Below are positions 6,083 through 7,365 of a DNA stretch of 7,365 nucleotides, one piece after another; position 1 is the first letter of the stretch; each line of letters begins with the position of its first letter. A program made the position numbers and the translations under genes. The stretch spans positions 1-7,365 of the forward strand of contig CANBQJ010000181.1 of the NCBI GenBank assembly GCA_947371645.1. The letters are read 5' to 3'. A model generated the notes under the pieces. It saw only the letters and a program-made list of their open reading frames with translations, did no database searches and had not been told where the DNA came from. This DNA is from Burkholderiales bacterium. Lineage in GTDB: Bacteria > Pseudomonadota > Gammaproteobacteria > Burkholderiales > Burkholderiaceae.

Positions 6083-6769
6083 ATGATGTCTTTCAAGCAG
6101 TTCAGTGTGTCCCTGGTGGCCGTTGCTGCCGCTGTCGCCGCGTCGTCTGCCTCGGCTGCCGTGAACCAGCCGATCACCGCCACCAGCGCCGTCATCACCT
6201 TTGACACCGCCCAACTGGCCGCCAACAACGTCACCGTCTCGGCCATTGGCTCGACCTCGGTGAACACCACCGCAGGCGTGGGCACCGTCCCCATCGCCAG
6301 CGCTTCGCTGGCCTCCACCGCCACCGGCCCGCTGACGCTGACCTTCGCTTCTGGCGCTGGCGTGGCTCTGACCGTTGGCACCAACACCGTCAAGCTGACC
6401 AACTTCATCTTCGACAACGCCACCGACACCCTGACGGCTGACCTGTGGGCCGTGGGCGGCCTGGTCAACAAGACGGGCCTGGGCCTGCTGACCGCTGGCT
6501 CCGTGCAAGGCAACATCAACGGCGCCGGCACCCTGGACCTCGTCACCAACTCGACGACCACCCGCACGGTGAACATGCTGGCTCAGAACTTCACGCTGGC
6601 CACCGAGTTCCAAACCCTGCTGGGCAGCAACGCCGCCAGCTTCGGTTACATCGCCTCCGTGGTGCAAAGCATCAAGGTGGGCAACGTGCCTGAACCTTCA
6701 ACCTACGCCCTGATGGGCCTGGGCCTGGTCGGCATGGCTTTCGTGGCACGCCGCAAGCAACAAGCCTGA
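6083..6769 (+). CDS. PEP-CTERM sorting-signal protein, exported, function unknown
   Basis: A 228-residue secreted protein of unknown role. Residues 1-25 are a Sec signal peptide with probable cleavage after ASA. The C-terminus is a textbook PEP-CTERM tail: VPEPSTYAL at 202-210, a hydrophobic segment to about 222, then RRK at 223-225. In this system an exosortase in the inner membrane recognises the tail and cleaves it, and the protein is linked to extracellular polymer or biofilm production. The exosortase is not in this window. The body (26-200) is rich in Thr, Ala, Val, Asn and Gly, has no cysteine and one tryptophan, and looks like a beta-rich surface protein. I recognise no enzymatic motif. 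The start at 6083 is set by AAGGA 7 bases ahead; a second ATG follows immediately. A strong terminator follows, so it appears monocistronic. Confidence 0.9.
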   Translation: MMSFKQFSVSLVAVAAAVAASSASAAVNQPITATSAVITFDTAQLAANNVTVSAIGSTSVNTTAGVGTVPIASASLASTATGPLTLTFASGAGVALTVGTNTVKLTNFIFDNATDTLTADLWAVGGLVNKTGLGLLTAGSVQGNINGAGTLDLVTNSTTTRTVNMLAQNFTLATEFQTLLGSNAASFGYIASVVQSIKVGNVPEPSTYALMGLGLVGMAFVARRKQQA

Positions 6770-6794
6770 TCTCGGTTTCACACCGCTTCAGCAC

Positions 6795-6819
6795 AAAGCC
6801 CCTCTCGAGGGGCTTTTTT
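6795..6819 (+). terminator. Strong intrinsic terminator of the PEP-CTERM gene
   Basis: AAAGCCCCT (6795-6803) and AGGGGCTTT (6808-6816) form a perfect 9-bp stem around a CTCG tetraloop, and the U tract of six T runs to 6819. This is the clearest terminator in the window and separates the PEP-CTERM gene from the cytochrome gene. Confidence 0.93.
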
Positions 6820-6824
6820 CATGG

Positions 6825-6849
6825 GCGCCCGGCTGTGAAGCCGCGGCGC
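6825..6849. repeat. Stable hairpin with GNRA-type loop upstream of the cytochrome gene
   Basis: GCGCCCGGCT (6825-6834) pairs with 6839-6849 across a GTGA loop, giving ten pairs with one bulged C at 6844. GTGA (GUGA in RNA) is a stabilising GNRA tetraloop when read on the + strand. It lies 5 bases past the PEP-CTERM terminator and 70 bases before the cytochrome start. No U tract follows. Whether it is transcribed as a 5' leader element is unknown. Confidence 0.5.
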
Positions 6850-6919
6850 GCAACGGGTTCAGCTGAGCTTCAAGCGCGCGTGCCCCAATGGTTGCCACAC
6901 CTGAAACAGGAACGGCACC

Positions 6920-7357
6920 ATGCACACCCCCCCTTCCCGCTCACATCCGGCAGCCCGCCTGCGGCGGCGGATGACGATGGTGGCTGCCGCAGCCTGCCTG
7001 GCCTTGCCCGCCGCCCACGCTGCCGACACCAGCGCCGCCCTGCAACTGGCGCGCTTCAACGCGCAAGCCAGCGGCCCAGGCCAGGCTGAACGGGGGCGCG
7101 CATTCTTTGGCAGCCAGCATGGCGGCGAGCACAGCTGCGCCAGTTGCCACCACCAGCCACCCACCAAGGCCGGACAACACGCCAGCACCGGCAAGGCCCT
7201 GCCGCCCATGGCCCCGGCCTTCAACGCGCAGGCCTTCACCGACGGCAGCAAGGTCGACAAGTGGTTCCGCCGCAATTGCAAGGACGTGCTGGCGCGCGAG
7301 TGCACCGCCACGGAAAAGGCCGACGTGCTCGCCTACCTGATCAGCCTTCAGCGCTGA
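6920..7357 (+). CDS. SHP-like monohaem cytochrome c (DUF1924 family)
   Basis: A 145-residue periplasmic c-type cytochrome. Residues 1-35 are a signal peptide with an arginine-rich n-region (RLRRR) and a hydrophobic core ending near AHAA. One haem-attachment motif, CASCH, lies at 73-77, with His77 as the proximal ligand. The C-terminal part (KWFRRNCKDVLARECT, 114-129) resembles remembered Rhodobacter sphaeroides SHP, an oxygen-binding high-spin cytochrome whose sixth ligand is an asparagine. The matching residue is Asn119, with Cys120 and Cys128 placed to form the loop disulfide seen in SHP. A methionine in PPMAP (Met97) is an alternative ligand. The start at 6920 follows AGGA by 8 bases; an internal ATG at 6971 would lose the arginines. 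SHP genes usually sit with a dihaem cytochrome c and a membrane cytochrome b, so those are expected just past the right edge, where only 8 bases remain. The physiological substrate is unknown. Confidence 0.88.
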   Translation: MHTPPSRSHPAARLRRRMTMVAAAACLALPAAHAADTSAALQLARFNAQASGPGQAERGRAFFGSQHGGEHSCASCHHQPPTKAGQHASTGKALPPMAPAFNAQAFTDGSKVDKWFRRNCKDVLARECTATEKADVLAYLISLQR

Positions 7358-7365
7358 AGCGACAG

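Noticed and set aside
6026..6667. Open frame antisense to the PEP-CTERM gene
   Set aside because: The Gly/Gln/Val/His-rich translation is a mirror of the GC-rich coding strand. The + strand gene has a signal peptide, sorting tail, ribosome site and terminator.
1..7365. CRISPR array, insertion sequence, tRNA, rRNA or prophage attachment site
   Set aside because: No spaced direct repeats, transposase motifs, cloverleaf-like sequences or flanking duplications were seen on either strand.

Overview
The window is GC-rich, compact DNA from a Gram-negative bacterium. It most likely comes from a betaproteobacterium of the order Burkholderiales. Three things point that way: a hybrid malic enzyme with a phosphotransacetylase tail, a PEP-CTERM surface protein, and an SHP-like (DUF1924) cytochrome c. 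A PEP-CTERM protein implies that an exosortase is encoded elsewhere in the genome. I cannot name a genus from the sequence alone.

Layout. (1) 1-1404, + strand: the C-terminal part of the malic enzyme MaeB, entering from the left edge and followed by a probable terminator. (2) 1674-2782, + strand: a two-gene module made of a secreted RNase Sa/barnase-type guanyl ribonuclease and a barstar-family inhibitor. A hairpin straddles the ribonuclease stop codon between them, and two hairpins follow the pair. (3) 2877-5297, - strand: a long soluble lytic transglycosylase (Slt), convergent with the barstar gene. (4) 5331-5930, + strand: 5-formyltetrahydrofolate cyclo-ligase, head-to-head with slt and only about 33 bases away. 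(5) 6083-6769, + strand: a small secreted PEP-CTERM protein as a single-gene unit with a strong terminator. (6) 6920-7357, + strand: a periplasmic SHP-like monohaem cytochrome c, probably the first gene of an operon that runs off the right edge.

The genes do not form one pathway. They are central metabolism (MaeB), folate repair (cyclo-ligase), cell-wall turnover (Slt), an envelope protein sorted by exosortase (PEP-CTERM), periplasmic redox (cytochrome), and a self-protected extracellular nuclease (RNase with barstar). The last is the most interesting unit. The enzyme keeps its catalytic triad and guanine-binding motif. The inhibitor keeps both key aspartates but has several substituted contact residues and long extensions at both ends. 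Nothing here looks like a CRISPR array, insertion sequence, prophage, tRNA or rRNA. I found no wholly unknown system. The points worth a second look are the divergent barstar, the hairpins in the gaps, the head-to-head slt promoter arrangement and the haem ligation of the cytochrome.
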